A stretch of DNA of 64,000 nucleotides from Pseudonocardia sp. DSM 110487. GTDB taxonomy: Bacteria; Actinomycetota; Actinomycetes; Mycobacteriales; Pseudonocardiaceae. How positions within the stretch are numbered: position 1 is the stretch's first letter; every line of letters starts with the position of its first letter. Both the position numbers and the translations under genes were made by a program. This document shows, piece by piece, positions 43,189 through 53,794 of the stretch. Location: assembly GCF_019468565.1 (NCBI RefSeq), contig NZ_CP080521.1:8866001-8930000 (forward strand), written 5' to 3'. The notes under the pieces are model-generated. The model ran no database searches. It was given only the letters and a program-made list of their open reading frames with translations, and was not told where the DNA came from.

Positions 43189-44922
43189 TCAGCCGGGGTA
43201 GAGCGGGACGGCGTCGGGGGCACCGGCGAGCACCTGGCGCCATGCGACCTGGTCGCCACCGCCGAAGCTCCAGACGCCGGTCTGGTCGGTGACCCACAGG
43301 GGGCGGTTGGCCGCGGCCGCGATCGCGGTGAGGGGGGCCGTGAGGTTGTTGCTCACGATCTGCTGGACGACGAGGCCGTCGACGGTGACCTGCCCGACCA
43401 ACATCTCGGAGTTGCGGGTGATCGCGACGATCGACTCCGTGGAACGCCAGTCCGCCGCCACGACGGCGCCGAGGTCGTCCGGCCGCAGCCTGCGGACGTT
43501 GCGGATCGCGACCTCTCCGTCGATGGTGCGGGCGACCGCGCCGGTGTAGAGGCCACCACCGACGACCGCGACGACGCGCATGCCGTCCCGGGACAGGCGC
43601 AGGTCCTGAATCGGCCCGCGGGCGGCGAGCTCGTCGGCGTTGACCCGGCCGGTGCGGGGTGGCGCCGTGTTGTCGACGAGCACGCGGGCGACCACAGCGG
43701 AGTCCAGCACGGTCCACGCCTCGCCGCCGGTCGGCGACCAGGACGGCCTGGTCATGGTGCCGGCCGTGAGCGGAACGGGCACGACGCCGCCCGCGGCCCC
43801 GTTCCCGACGAGCAGCGTGCGCTGCGCGCCGAGCTGGGCCACGGCGGCGAGTCGCCTGCCGTCCACGGTGGATGCCGCGGACTCCACGTCGTAGCTGCCG
43901 TCGCCCAACGAGCCGGGCAGCGGGGCGCTCGGTTCGGGACCGCTCAGCTGGCGCACCCGCCCACCGGCCACGACGAGCCCCGGCACGTCGGCGCCCGGCT
44001 CGACCTCCGCCGACAGCGCGGCGACGTCCTCGCGGGTGAGGTCCTCCCGGTCGGGCAGGAGCGGCTCGCCGTCGGCCAGCAGCCGGACGCGCCCGACGTT
44101 CACCTCGGACAGCGACAGCACCACCTGGGCGGCGAGCAGCATCCGGGAGGACTCGTCGAGGTCGCCGAGGCGGGTGAGGTCGACGACAACGGCGCCGTCG
44201 TCGCTCGTCGTCAGGTTCGAACGCAGCTGTGCCCCCGGCGGGAACAGCGAGACGGCCGCACCGGTCAGCGCCCCGGACGGCCCGGCGAGCAGCAGCTCCA
44301 TCACGCGCGCGGCCTGGGCCCGTGCCGGCACGCTCGGAACGTGACGCACGTCGGCGACGGCGAGCCGCCGAACCGGGTCGACGAACCAGGTGCGGACCGG
44401 CTTGTAGTTGTCCCGGAAGACCGACAGCGGCACGACGACCCCCGGCGGGAGGTCGGAGATCCGCCACTGGCCGTCGCGACGAACGACGGTGACGTCCTGC
44501 TGGAACATGCTCTGCCCCGGCTCGAACGATCCCGACGACGTGAGGCGGCCGATCGCCGTGCCGCGGATCCGGATCGTGGTGGTGTCGGTGCTCGGGCCGG
44601 CCGCGCCGGGCGCCGGGACCGTGTCGAACTGCCCGTCGAGCACGGTGAGGCCCGCGGAGTCGTCCCAGCCCTCAGCGTCGGCGGAGAGGAAGCGGCGGGC
44701 GGCCCCGTGCCGCTCGGTGCTGCTGCCGGAGGCGAACACGAAGTCGCGCACGAGGTCGAGCGGGTTGCTGCCGGCGACCGGGCCGGGCGGGACGAGCGCG
44801 TCCTCGCTGCCACCGACCTGGCGCAGCACCTGGACCGGGGAACTCTCGGGCACGCTCGCGCACCCGGCCAGCGCGGCGAGTGCGAGCAGCAGAGCCGGCA
44901 CCAGCCCGGCCCTGCGGCTCAC
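43189..44922 (-). CDS. lpqB: lipoprotein LpqB
   Basis: 577 residues from the GTG at 44922, overlapping the mtrB stop (GTGA). Lipoprotein signal LVPALLLALAALAGCAS. It contains the GerMN-like domain (about 210-330) and the C-terminal LpqB beta-propeller (LYTGAV, LWVTDQTGVWSFGGG). LpqB binds the extracellular sensor of MtrB and modulates the MtrAB pathway of cell-wall and division control. The order mtrA-mtrB-lpqB is conserved across actinobacteria. Confidence 0.95.
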   Translation of the reverse strand: MSRRAGLVPALLLALAALAGCASVPESSPVQVLRQVGGSEDALVPPGPVAGSNPLDLVRDFVFASGSSTERHGAARRFLSADAEGWDDSAGLTVLDGQFDTVPAPGAAGPSTDTTTIRIRGTAIGRLTSSGSFEPGQSMFQQDVTVVRRDGQWRISDLPPGVVVPLSVFRDNYKPVRTWFVDPVRRLAVADVRHVPSVPARAQAARVMELLLAGPSGALTGAAVSLFPPGAQLRSNLTTSDDGAVVVDLTRLGDLDESSRMLLAAQVVLSLSEVNVGRVRLLADGEPLLPDREDLTREDVAALSAEVEPGADVPGLVVAGGRVRQLSGPEPSAPLPGSLGDGSYDVESAASTVDGRRLAAVAQLGAQRTLLVGNGAAGGVVPVPLTAGTMTRPSWSPTGGEAWTVLDSAVVARVLVDNTAPPRTGRVNADELAARGPIQDLRLSRDGMRVVAVVGGGLYTGAVARTIDGEVAIRNVRRLRPDDLGAVVAADWRSTESIVAITRNSEMLVGQVTVDGLVVQQIVSNNLTAPLTAIAAAANRPLWVTDQTGVWSFGGGDQVAWRQVLAGAPDAVPLYPG

Positions 44923-46598
44923 GACCCCTCCTGCAGGAACGCGTCGGACCGCGTGCTGGTGCGGGCCGGGGTGGGCACCGAGGCCGGTTCGGCGGTCGGG
45001 GCAGGGGGTTCCTCGGGTCCGAGCGGCAGCGGGCTCGACTCGACGACGTCGCCGACGGTGCGCGGCAGCGTCAGCCGGAACGCGGCGCCCTTCCCGATCT
45101 CGCCCCACGCCTGCAGCCACCCGCCGTGCAGGCGGGCGTCCTCGATGGCGATCGACAGCCCGAGGCCGCTGCCGCCGCTGCGCCGCGCCCTGGACTCCTC
45201 GGCGCGCCAGAACCGGTTGAACACCAGGCCCGCCTCACCGGGGCGCAGGCCGACGCCGTGGTCCCGCACCAGCACGGCGACGGCCCGTTCGTCGGCACGG
45301 AGCACGACGCGGACGGGCTTGCCCTCACTGTGGTCGATCGCGTTGGCGACGAGGTTACGGACGATGCGCTCGACGCGGCGTGGGTCGACCTCGGCGGGAA
45401 CGCCGACCGGGAGCTGCAGCTCGAGCGGGGTGCCGGTCTCGTCGGCGATGCCGCGGACCGCCTCGACGGCCCTGGTGACGACGACGTGCATGTCGACGCG
45501 CTCGGCCCCCAGCTCCGCGACGCCCGCGTCCAGCCTGCTGATCTCGAGCAGGTCGGCGAGCAGCGCCTCGAACCGGTCGAGCTCCGCGACGAGCAGCTCC
45601 GAGCTGCGCCGCAGCGCCGGGAGCAGCTCCTCACGTGACGCGTAGAGCACGTCGGCTGCCATGCGCACGGTCGTGAGCGGGGTCCGCAGCTCGTGGCTGA
45701 CGTCGGAGGTGAACCGCCGCTGCAGCGCGCCGAACTCCTCCAGCTGCCGGATCTGGCTCTGGATGCTGCTCGCCATCTCGTTGTAGGACTCCCCGAGGCG
45801 CGCCACCTCGTCCTCGCCCTGCACGGGCATCCGCTCGTCGAGGTGGCCGTCGGCGAACCGTTCCGCGATCTCGGCGGCCTGCCGCACCGGCCGCACGACC
45901 TGCCGCGTGACGATGCCGGCGATCCCGGCGAGCAGCAGCAGGAGCACGAGGCCACCGACGATCAGCGTGCTCTGCACCGTGCCGAGCGTGCGTTGCTCGG
46001 CGGTGAGCGGGAACAGCAGGTAGAACTCCAGCTCGCCGACCGCCGTGCGCACCGGCTGCCCGACGATGAGCGTCGGGACCTCGACGCTCTGCTCGGTGCG
46101 GGTGGTCGTGTACTGGTTGGAGAGCGTGCCCGCGGCCACTGCCTCACGCAGCATGGGCGGGACGTCCTCGACGGGGCCCGCGGAGACCTGGGCACCCGCG
46201 TCCCCGACGCTCGTGGTGAGCACCGCCCGGAACTCGCCCGCGGTGGCGGGCTGGTTCTCGGCGGAGCTCGCGTTGGTCAGCCGGTCGAGGGCGTTGTTGA
46301 GCTCGCCCTGCGCGCCCTCGCGGTCCGGGTCGACGCCCGCGAGGTCGCGTTCCAGGAGCACGGCGCCGGTCTCCGTGCGGACCCGGGCGTCGGCCTCCTT
46401 GGCCTGCAACAGCCGCTGCGCGATCTGCGTCTGCAGCACGAGGCCGAGCACCAGCACGACGGCGGCCGACAGCGCGAGGGTGCTGATCACCACCCGCAGC
46501 TGCAGCGAGCGGCGCCACGCCAGGTTCCACGCCTCGTTCAGCTCCGCGATCAGCTGGCGGGCCGGCACCATGGCCCGACGCACCCGCTCACTGATCAT
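44919..46598 (-). CDS. mtrB: sensor histidine kinase MtrB
   Basis: 559 residues from the ATG at 46598. A first membrane helix near 30-55 (RVVISTLALSAAVVLVLG), an extracellular sensor loop of about 150 residues, a second helix near 200-225, HAMP, then HisKA with SHELRTPLTTVRMAAD and HATPase with VANAIDHSEGK, VLVRDHGVGLRPGE and GSGLGLSIAIED. It phosphorylates MtrA in response to division and osmotic signals. Ten bases separate it from mtrA. Confidence 0.95.
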   Translation of the reverse strand: MISERVRRAMVPARQLIAELNEAWNLAWRRSLQLRVVISTLALSAAVVLVLGLVLQTQIAQRLLQAKEADARVRTETGAVLLERDLAGVDPDREGAQGELNNALDRLTNASSAENQPATAGEFRAVLTTSVGDAGAQVSAGPVEDVPPMLREAVAAGTLSNQYTTTRTEQSVEVPTLIVGQPVRTAVGELEFYLLFPLTAEQRTLGTVQSTLIVGGLVLLLLLAGIAGIVTRQVVRPVRQAAEIAERFADGHLDERMPVQGEDEVARLGESYNEMASSIQSQIRQLEEFGALQRRFTSDVSHELRTPLTTVRMAADVLYASREELLPALRRSSELLVAELDRFEALLADLLEISRLDAGVAELGAERVDMHVVVTRAVEAVRGIADETGTPLELQLPVGVPAEVDPRRVERIVRNLVANAIDHSEGKPVRVVLRADERAVAVLVRDHGVGLRPGEAGLVFNRFWRAEESRARRSGGSGLGLSIAIEDARLHGGWLQAWGEIGKGAAFRLTLPRTVGDVVESSPLPLGPEEPPAPTAEPASVPTPARTSTRSDAFLQEGS

Positions 46599-46608
46599 GG
46601 CCGGATGG

Positions 46609-47286
46609 TCACGGTGGTCCCGCCTTGTAACCCACACCGCGCACGGTCAGCACGACCTCGGGGTGCTCCGGATCGCGCTCGACCTTCGAACGCAGGCGCT
46701 GCACGTGGACGTTCACCAACCGCGTGTCGGCCGCGTGCCGGTAGCCCCACACCTGTTCGAGCAGGACCTCGCGGGTGAACACCTGCCGCGGCTTGCGGGC
46801 GAGTGCGACGAGCAGGTCGAACTCCAGCGGGGTGAGCGCGATCTGCTCGCCGTCGCGCACGACCTGATGGGCAGGCACGTCGATCGTGACGTCACCGATC
46901 GAGAGCTGCTCGGCGGGTTCGGCCTCGGTGCGCCGGACCCGGGCCCGGATTCGCGCCACGAGCTCCTTGGGCTTGAACGGCTTCACCACGTAGTCGTCCG
47001 CGCCCGACTCGAGGCCGAGGACGATGTCGACGGTGTCGCTCTTGGCGGTCAGCATCACGATCGGCACGCCGGACTCGGACCGGATGGCGCGGCACACGTC
47101 GATGCCGTTCATGCCGGGGAGCATCAGATCGAGCAGCACGACGTCGGGCCGCAGCTCGCGGACGGCTGGGAGGGCCCGCGTGCCGTCGGCGACGACGGCG
47201 GTGTCGAACCCCTCGCCCCGCAGCACGATCGTCAACATCTCGGCAAGCGCCGGATCGTCGTCGACCACCAGAACGCGCGACTTCAT
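46609..47286 (-). CDS. mtrA: response regulator MtrA
   Basis: 225 residues. Receiver domain with acidic pocket DDD, phospho-acceptor Asp53 in LLDLMLPGMNG, Lys in VVKPFKPKEL, then the OmpR/PhoB winged helix with VFTREVLLEQVWGY and RLVNVHVQRLRSKVE. MtrA is essential in mycobacteria and controls cell-wall, rpf and replication genes. It is the first gene of mtrA-mtrB-lpqB. Confidence 0.97.
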   Translation of the reverse strand: MKSRVLVVDDDPALAEMLTIVLRGEGFDTAVVADGTRALPAVRELRPDVVLLDLMLPGMNGIDVCRAIRSESGVPIVMLTAKSDTVDIVLGLESGADDYVVKPFKPKELVARIRARVRRTEAEPAEQLSIGDVTIDVPAHQVVRDGEQIALTPLEFDLLVALARKPRQVFTREVLLEQVWGYRHAADTRLVNVHVQRLRSKVERDPEHPEVVLTVRGVGYKAGPP

Positions 47287-47395
47287 GAGCGCAGCATCCC
47301 ATCTCACGCCGCGAGCCCGCCTCGGACCCGCGGGTTCACAGCCCCGAGGCACACCTTGGAGCCATCCGGCGGGACTCAGGGGCGACGAACAGCGG

Positions 47396-48037
47396 CTACT
47401 GCAGGAGCACGGCTGCCAGCGCATCGGCGTCGATAGGGGCGCTGCCGTCGAGCACCGTCCACGCCGACAGCCATGACGCGGCCGCGAGCTGCGCGTACGC
47501 ATCGGCCGTGCGCTCCTGCAGGTCAGCGTCGAACTCGTATGCGTCCCGCTCCCGGCCGGCCTCGGTGCGCTCCCGGTACGCTGCCCGCTCCGCCGCGATG
47601 GTGCGCGGCACGGCGAGCAGCAGCTGGTGATCCGGCACGGGCACGCCGAACCGCTCGACCTCGAGCTCCCGCAGCCATGCGGCGAGCTCGCCGTCGGCGC
47701 GCTGGTGCGCTCGCGCCGCGTGGTAGGCCACGTTCGACGCGATGTACCGGTCCACGAGCACGACGTCGTGCGACTCACGAGCGGCCCGCAGCTCAGGAGC
47801 GGCCGCGCGGCGGTCCAGCGCGAACAACAGCGCCATCCCGTGGACGGACGCCGCCAGGTCACCGTGCCGCCCATAGAGGGCCTCGCGGGCGAGCTCGGCG
47901 TGCACGTCCGCGTCGTAGCGGGGGAACGCGAAGCGGGCGACGCGCGCCCCCTTGGCGGCGAGCGCCGTGCACAGCGCGTCGGACAGGGTGCGCTTACCCG
48001 CCCCGTCCAGCCCTTCCACGACGATCAGCCGCCCCAT
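47396..48037 (-). CDS. tmk: thymidylate kinase
   Basis: 213 residues from the ATG at 48037. P-loop GLDGAGKRT at 9-17 (R in place of the usual S/T), the DRY segment VLVDRYIASN, and a LID region with RERTEAGRERDAYEFD. It phosphorylates dTMP to dTDP. The order tmk-mtrA-mtrB-lpqB is as in M. tuberculosis Rv3247c-Rv3244c. The frame runs on to 48127 but that part is unsupported. Confidence 0.92.
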   Translation of the reverse strand: MGRLIVVEGLDGAGKRTLSDALCTALAAKGARVARFAFPRYDADVHAELAREALYGRHGDLAASVHGMALLFALDRRAAAPELRAARESHDVVLVDRYIASNVAYHAARAHQRADGELAAWLRELEVERFGVPVPDHQLLLAVPRTIAAERAAYRERTEAGRERDAYEFDADLQERTADAYAQLAAASWLSAWTVLDGSAPIDADALAAVLLQ

Positions 48038-48110
48038 GCGCGCATCATGCCGGGCGCAGGTCCACGGTCCACGGGCGCGGTACGCTCCGCGCCGCACCTT
48101 GGGGGGACCT

Positions 48111-48554
48111 GTGATCCAACGCGCCATCGTCCCGGTCGTTCTCGCGGCCCTCGCCGCTCTCGTCGGGACGCCTGCCGCGGCGGCGCCCGCGTGCGACGAC
48201 GAGTGCCGGATCGACGCGGCGCGCGCCTACGTCGAGGCTCTCGCGACCCACGACGCCTCGGCCGTGCCATTGCACCCGGAGGCGACCCGCGTCGAGGCCG
48301 GGATCCAGACCGGATTCTCCGGCGAGCAGATCCGACGCGACCTCGAGCACGGTCCCCAGTACCGGGTGATCGAGGCGGTGCGGGACGCGCGCTTCGTCGC
48401 CGACGGGGAGACCGTTGTCGCCGAATTCGCCCTCGACCTCGTCGTGCCGGTCGTCGGCTCGCGCGTCCACGAGGTGTTCACGTTCGAGGACGGCCGGATC
48501 CGCACGATCGTCGCCGACATCGCGCTCACGGCTCGGTTGTCGCCAGCAGCGTGA
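48111..48554 (+). CDS. secreted NTF2-like/DUF8021 protein
   Basis: 147 residues from the GTG at 48111 (GGGGGGA ribosome site). A signal peptide ends at AAAAPACDDECR. The mature domain is about 115 residues with AARAYVEALATHDAS, SGEQIRRDLEHGP and VVPVVGSRVHEVFTFEDGRI, a SnoaL/NTF2-like fold similar to DUF8021 proteins. Function unknown; probably secreted. The last 29 bases overlap the end of the convergent MFS gene. Confidence 0.72.
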   Translation: MIQRAIVPVVLAALAALVGTPAAAAPACDDECRIDAARAYVEALATHDASAVPLHPEATRVEAGIQTGFSGEQIRRDLEHGPQYRVIEAVRDARFVADGETVVAEFALDLVVPVVGSRVHEVFTFEDGRIRTIVADIALTARLSPAA

Positions 48555-49872
48555 GACCGATCGCCGCGGCGTACGCGGCGATGGTCACCGCCATCGGGAC
48601 GACGAGCGACATCCCTGAGCCGACCACCAGCAGGCTGCCGAGTACCGCGGCGCCCAGCGCGCCACCTGCCTGCCGCGCGGTGTTGAGCACGCCGCTACCC
48701 AGACCGGCGCGGGCGGCGCCGATCCCCGACATGACGACCGATGTCATCGCCGGCATGGCGAAGGAGCAGAAGCCGAGCACCGAGGCGCCGGTGACGATCA
48801 GCGGCAGCGGCGCCGACGGGCCCGTGGCCAGCAGCAGGGACGCGCCGGCCGCGCCGGCACCGAGCCCGACGAGCATCGGGACGCGAGGGCCGAAGCGTCC
48901 GGTGAGCCGGCCGCTCAGCGCGGCGCCGATGCAAATCGCGACCGTGAGCGGGAAGATCTGCATCCCGGCCGCGAACGCGGACTGCCCGAGCGGGCCCTGC
49001 AGGTAGACGGACAGGCACAGCAGGTTGCCGTAGAGGCAGAAGTTGAACAGGAACCCCACCCCGGTGCCCGCTGAGAACGGCCGGGACGTGAAGAGCGACA
49101 AGGGCAGCATCGGCTCGCGGGCGTGGCGCTCGCCCCGGACGAAGATCGGGACGAGGAGCAGACCGCCCAGCATCAGCGTCAACGGGAGTGGGTGCGTCCA
49201 GCCACGGTGCCCGGCTTCGATGAGACCACCGGCGATGCCCGCGAGCGCCGTCGTTCCCACAACGAGCCCGGGGAGGTCGAGGGGGCCGGCCTGCCGCGGG
49301 GGCGACTCGGCGGCGAAGCGGCGGATCAGCACGAGAGCGGCCACGCAGACCGGCACGTTCACCAGGAAGATCGCGGGCCAGCCGGCAACGGCGACCAGCA
49401 GACCGCCGAGAACGGGACCCGACGCCATGCCGACGCCGGAGACCCCGCCCCAGACGCCGAGGGCGTGGGCCCGATCGCGTGGGTCCGGGAACTGCTGGAC
49501 GATCAGGGCAAGCGAGCACGGCAGCAGCGCGGCGGCGCCGATGCCCTGCAGCGTGCGCGCCGCGATCAGCGCAGGCACGTCGGGCGCGGCCGCGCATGCC
49601 ACGGACGCGAGCGCGAACACCGCCAGCCCCAGCAGGCAGACGCGTCGCGAGCCGAACCGGTCGCCCATCGAACCCGCCGTGAGCATGCCGGCGGCGAGCG
49701 CCACCGTGTAGCTCGCGACGATCCACTGCTGGTCGGCGAGCTCACCACCGAGGTCGGCGCGGATCGCATCGAGCGCGACGTTCACAACGGTTGCGTCGAG
49801 CTGGATGACGAAGAAGCCGAGGCACGCCGCGACCAGCGCCAGCCGCGGCGCAGCGGAGGTACTGCGGATCAT
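48526..49872 (-). CDS. MFS transporter, DHA2 (EmrB/QacA-like) drug exporter
   Basis: About 448 residues, fourteen predicted helices. Motif A reads GSMGDRFGSRRV, the loop QLDATVVNVALDAI carries the conserved Asp, and motif C is GPVLGGLLVAV. Members export dyes, antiseptics and antibiotics by proton antiport. The ATG at 49872 is preferred because the alternative ATG at 49908 lies inside a palindromic operator. The gene is divergent from an ArsR regulator, which presumably represses it. Confidence 0.86.
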   Translation of the reverse strand: MIRSTSAAPRLALVAACLGFFVIQLDATVVNVALDAIRADLGGELADQQWIVASYTVALAAGMLTAGSMGDRFGSRRVCLLGLAVFALASVACAAAPDVPALIAARTLQGIGAAALLPCSLALIVQQFPDPRDRAHALGVWGGVSGVGMASGPVLGGLLVAVAGWPAIFLVNVPVCVAALVLIRRFAAESPPRQAGPLDLPGLVVGTTALAGIAGGLIEAGHRGWTHPLPLTLMLGGLLLVPIFVRGERHAREPMLPLSLFTSRPFSAGTGVGFLFNFCLYGNLLCLSVYLQGPLGQSAFAAGMQIFPLTVAICIGAALSGRLTGRFGPRVPMLVGLGAGAAGASLLLATGPSAPLPLIVTGASVLGFCSFAMPAMTSVVMSGIGAARAGLGSGVLNTARQAGGALGAAVLGSLLVVGSGMSLVVPMAVTIAAYAAAIGLTLLATTEP

Positions 49873-49893
49873 GTTCCGAGGGTGGCTCGGAAA

Positions 49894-49915
49894 CGGTTCG
49901 ACGTGCATCGAATCG
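49894..49915. promoter_or_regulatory. palindromic operator between MFS and ArsR genes
   Basis: CG-G-TTCGA-CGTGCA-TCGAA-T-CG, with 7 of 8 arm positions paired around a 6-base centre. It lies in the gap between the divergent transporter and ArsR-type genes and is a good candidate for the ArsR operator. Confidence 0.5.
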
Positions 49916-49937
49916 TCAGCGGCCTACCGTCAGTGGC

Positions 49938-50675
49938 GTGGTCGCAGGAGACGTGGAGATCAGCGAGGTCGCGGCCCTGCTCGCCGACCCCGCACGCTGC
50001 CGGGTGCTCCTCGCGCTGAACGACGGGCGCGCGCTGCCGGCGAGCGTGCTCGCCGACGAGGCGGGCGTCACGAAGGCCACGGCCAGCAGCCACCTGAGCA
50101 AGCTGACCGACGCGGGGCTGCTGCGGGTGGAGCCGCAGGGCCGGCACCGCTACTACCGGCTGGCCGGTCCCCAGGTCGGGGAGCTGCTGGAGAAACTGAT
50201 GGAGATCGCTCCGGCGCGGCCGGTCCGGTCGCTGCGCGAGAGCACGAGGGCGGGGCAGTTGCGCGCCGCACGCACGTGCTACGACCACCTGGCCGGGCGG
50301 CTCGGTGTCGAGATCATGGCCTCGATGATCGACCGGGGCTACCTGGACGGCGGGGACGGCCGGCACCACCCGGAGCTCAGCCGCCACGACCGGGTCAGTG
50401 GCTACGGGCGCGACGTCGACTACGCCCTGACCCCGGCGGGCCGGCGCTGGCTGGCCGACATGGACGTCGTCGTCCCGGAGCGGAGGCGCACGCTCGTCCG
50501 CTACTGCATCGACTGGAGCGAGCAGCGCCACCACCTGGCCGGCCTGCTCGGACGCTCGATCCTCGACCGCTTCCTGTCCGCGGGCTGGGTCATGCGGCGG
50601 GATCGCGGGCGCAGCGTGCGGGTCACTCCGGCTGGCGCGGCGGTGCTCGCCGAGAGCCTTGGCATCGAGGAGTGA
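49938..50675 (+). CDS. ArsR-type winged-helix regulator with long C-terminal domain
   Basis: 245 residues. The HTH is at residues 10-90 with LADEAGVTKATASSHLSKLTDAGLLRVEPQGRHRYYRL. A 150-residue extension follows, ending with a second winged-helix-like segment (VRVTPAGAAVLAESLGIEE), an arrangement seen in ArsR regulators of DHA2 exporters. TACCGT 7 bases before the GTG start suggests a leaderless transcript. It is divergent from the MFS exporter. Confidence 0.87.
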   Translation: MVAGDVEISEVAALLADPARCRVLLALNDGRALPASVLADEAGVTKATASSHLSKLTDAGLLRVEPQGRHRYYRLAGPQVGELLEKLMEIAPARPVRSLRESTRAGQLRAARTCYDHLAGRLGVEIMASMIDRGYLDGGDGRHHPELSRHDRVSGYGRDVDYALTPAGRRWLADMDVVVPERRRTLVRYCIDWSEQRHHLAGLLGRSILDRFLSAGWVMRRDRGRSVRVTPAGAAVLAESLGIEE

Positions 50676-50705
50676 CCGACGAGGCCTGGGCTATGGTCCG
50701 TTTCC

Positions 50706-51500
50706 GTGACCGACCCGCAACCCCCCGAGATCCGCTTCGACGTACCGCACGGTGCGCGGATCTGGAACTACTGGCTCGGCGGCAAGGACAACTACCCGGC
50801 CGACCGCGCCGTCGGCGACGCCGTGCAGGCGGCATGGCCCGACATCGCCGACGCCGCCAAGAAGTCGCGGCAGTTCCTGATCCGCGCGGTGCGCTACCTC
50901 GCGGGTGAAGCCGGGATCCGCCAGTTCCTCGACATCGGCACCGGCCTGCCGACGATGCAGAACACCCACGAGGTCGCCCAGTCGGTCACCCCCGATGCCC
51001 GGATCGTCTACGTGGACAACGACCCACTCGTGCTGACCCACGCCCGGTCACTGCTGGTCAACACCACCGCAGAGGGCGTCACCACGTACGTCGACGCCGA
51101 CTACCGCGACACCGAGCGGATCATCCGGCGCGCCGGTGAGGTGCTCGACTTCGAGCGACCGGTCGGCGTGATGTTCATGGGCGTGCTCGGCTACGTCCGC
51201 GACCCGGACGAAGCCGGCGCGATCATCGCGCGGGTGCTCGACTCCGTCCCGTCGGGCAGCTATCTGGCGCTGTGGGACGGCACCGACACCAGCGAGCGCG
51301 CCCGGGCGGGCGCGAGAGCCCAGGCCGAGGCAGGCTCGCCCTAGTACCAGCGCAGCGTCCCCCAGATCGAGCGGTGGTTCGACGCGCTGGAGCTGGTCGA
51401 GCCCGGCGTCGTATCGATCACCCAGTGGCGGCCGGACCCGATGGAGGTCGGCCGGATCGAGCCGATCGACGGATACGGCGGGGTGGCGCGCAAACCGTAG
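50706..51500 (+). pseudogene. SAM-dependent methyltransferase (DUF574/Methyltransf_19) with in-frame amber codon
   Basis: The frame from the GTG at 50706 runs 212 codons to TAG at 51342-51344. The same frame then continues for 51 more codons to TAG at 51498-51500, giving the normal family C terminus (IERWFDALELVEPGVV then YGGVARKP). N-terminal features are intact: ARIWNYWLGGKDNYPADR, FLDIGTGLPTMQNTHEVAQ and MGVLGYV. One base change (TAC to TAG) would explain the stop. It is either a pseudogene, a read-through gene or a sequencing error. A TATGGT box 8 bases before the start could be its -10. Confidence 0.75.
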
Positions 51501-51514
51501 GGCGCACGGGCCTG

Positions 51515-51967
51515 CTACGCGATCGCGCGCACCGTCTCCCATGTCGCCGCGAAGCCGGGGTGCAGGGGCAGGTCGTGGACCGATGCGGCACGCACCCAGC
51601 GCACTTCGAGGGTCTCGGCCGTAAGGCCCGTGGGCAGGACCGCCGACCGAGCCTGCGCCACCACGGTGGTGTACGACCAGCCGCCGTGGTCGTCGACGTA
51701 GGTGCCGGTGATCTCGTAGCCGTCCGCGGCGAGCCCCGCCTCCTCGGCGGCCTCCCGCCGGGCGGCCTGCTCCGCCGACTCTGCGCGGTTGCGGGCCCCG
51801 CCGAGCAGGCCCCACGTGCCGCCGTAGTGGCTCCAGAGAGCGCGGTGCTGCAGCAGGACGCACTCGCGGTGCCACAGCAGGAGCCCGGCCGCGCCGAAGA
51901 TCCCCCAGTGCTTGTGGCCGAGGGCGCAGCGCGTCCAGCCGTCACCGTCGCCACGGGGGAGCACCAC
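51515..51967 (-). CDS. NUDIX hydrolase
   Basis: 150 residues. The full NUDIX box GARNRAESAEQAARREAAEEAGL is present in the Gx5Ex7REUxEExGU arrangement. It would hydrolyse a nucleoside diphosphate linked to another moiety, such as ADP-ribose, NADH or an oxidised nucleotide. N-terminal cysteine/histidine residues (CALGHKHWG) are typical of a subgroup that repeats the zinc-like start. Convergent with the methyltransferase gene and close to ahcY. Confidence 0.88.
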   Translation of the reverse strand: MVLPRGDGDGWTRCALGHKHWGIFGAAGLLLWHRECVLLQHRALWSHYGGTWGLLGGARNRAESAEQAARREAAEEAGLAADGYEITGTYVDDHGGWSYTTVVAQARSAVLPTGLTAETLEVRWVRAASVHDLPLHPGFAATWETVRAIA

Positions 51968-52023
51968 AGGTCCACGATATGTCGTGGCGCTCCCCCGGGC
52001 GAGGTGCCCAGAAACGAGTGCGC

Positions 52024-53519
<1,496 letters not shown>

Positions 53520-53523
<4 letters not shown>

Positions 53524-53618
53524 GGGGTACTAACGCCTCCTCGTAGGGCTGGTGCGGCCGGCCACGTTACTGGTGGCCGACCGTGTGGAACGTCGAGGAC
53601 GGCGAAACGACGAATCAT
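53520..53618 (-). CDS. short upstream ORF coupled to ahcY
   Basis: A 32-codon frame: ATG at 53618, AGGAGGG ribosome site 8 bases ahead, peptide starting MIRRFAVLDVPHGRPPVTW and ending in STP. The stop overlaps the ahcY ATG (ATGA). The ahcY ribosome site (GAGGAGG) is inside the short ORF and 12 bases from its ATG, so ahcY translation may depend on termination of the leader ORF. No similar peptide is known to me. Confidence 0.5.
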
Positions 53619-53794
53619 GCGCCCGCCCTCCTCGTGTGAGTGCAGGCGCCCTTGTTCCGTGTGCAATGGCCAGGTGGTCGAGCGTGGCGGGCTCTGGCCC
53701 GTCGCAGCGCCTCTCGACACCGACTTCGCGATTGCGCCTCCAGCATCCGAGCTCCCGCCGGTGCTGTCAACTGCGCAGGTCATAGGGTGATGGC

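Noticed and set aside
42643..45645. 1,000-codon frame opposite comF, lpqB and mtrB
   Set aside because: Shadow of conserved genes on the other strand; no ribosome site or domain.
53524..53794. SAH or SAM riboswitch upstream of ahcY
   Set aside because: I could not align the region with the conserved core of either riboswitch class; the leader is explained better by the short ORF. A covariance-model search would settle it.
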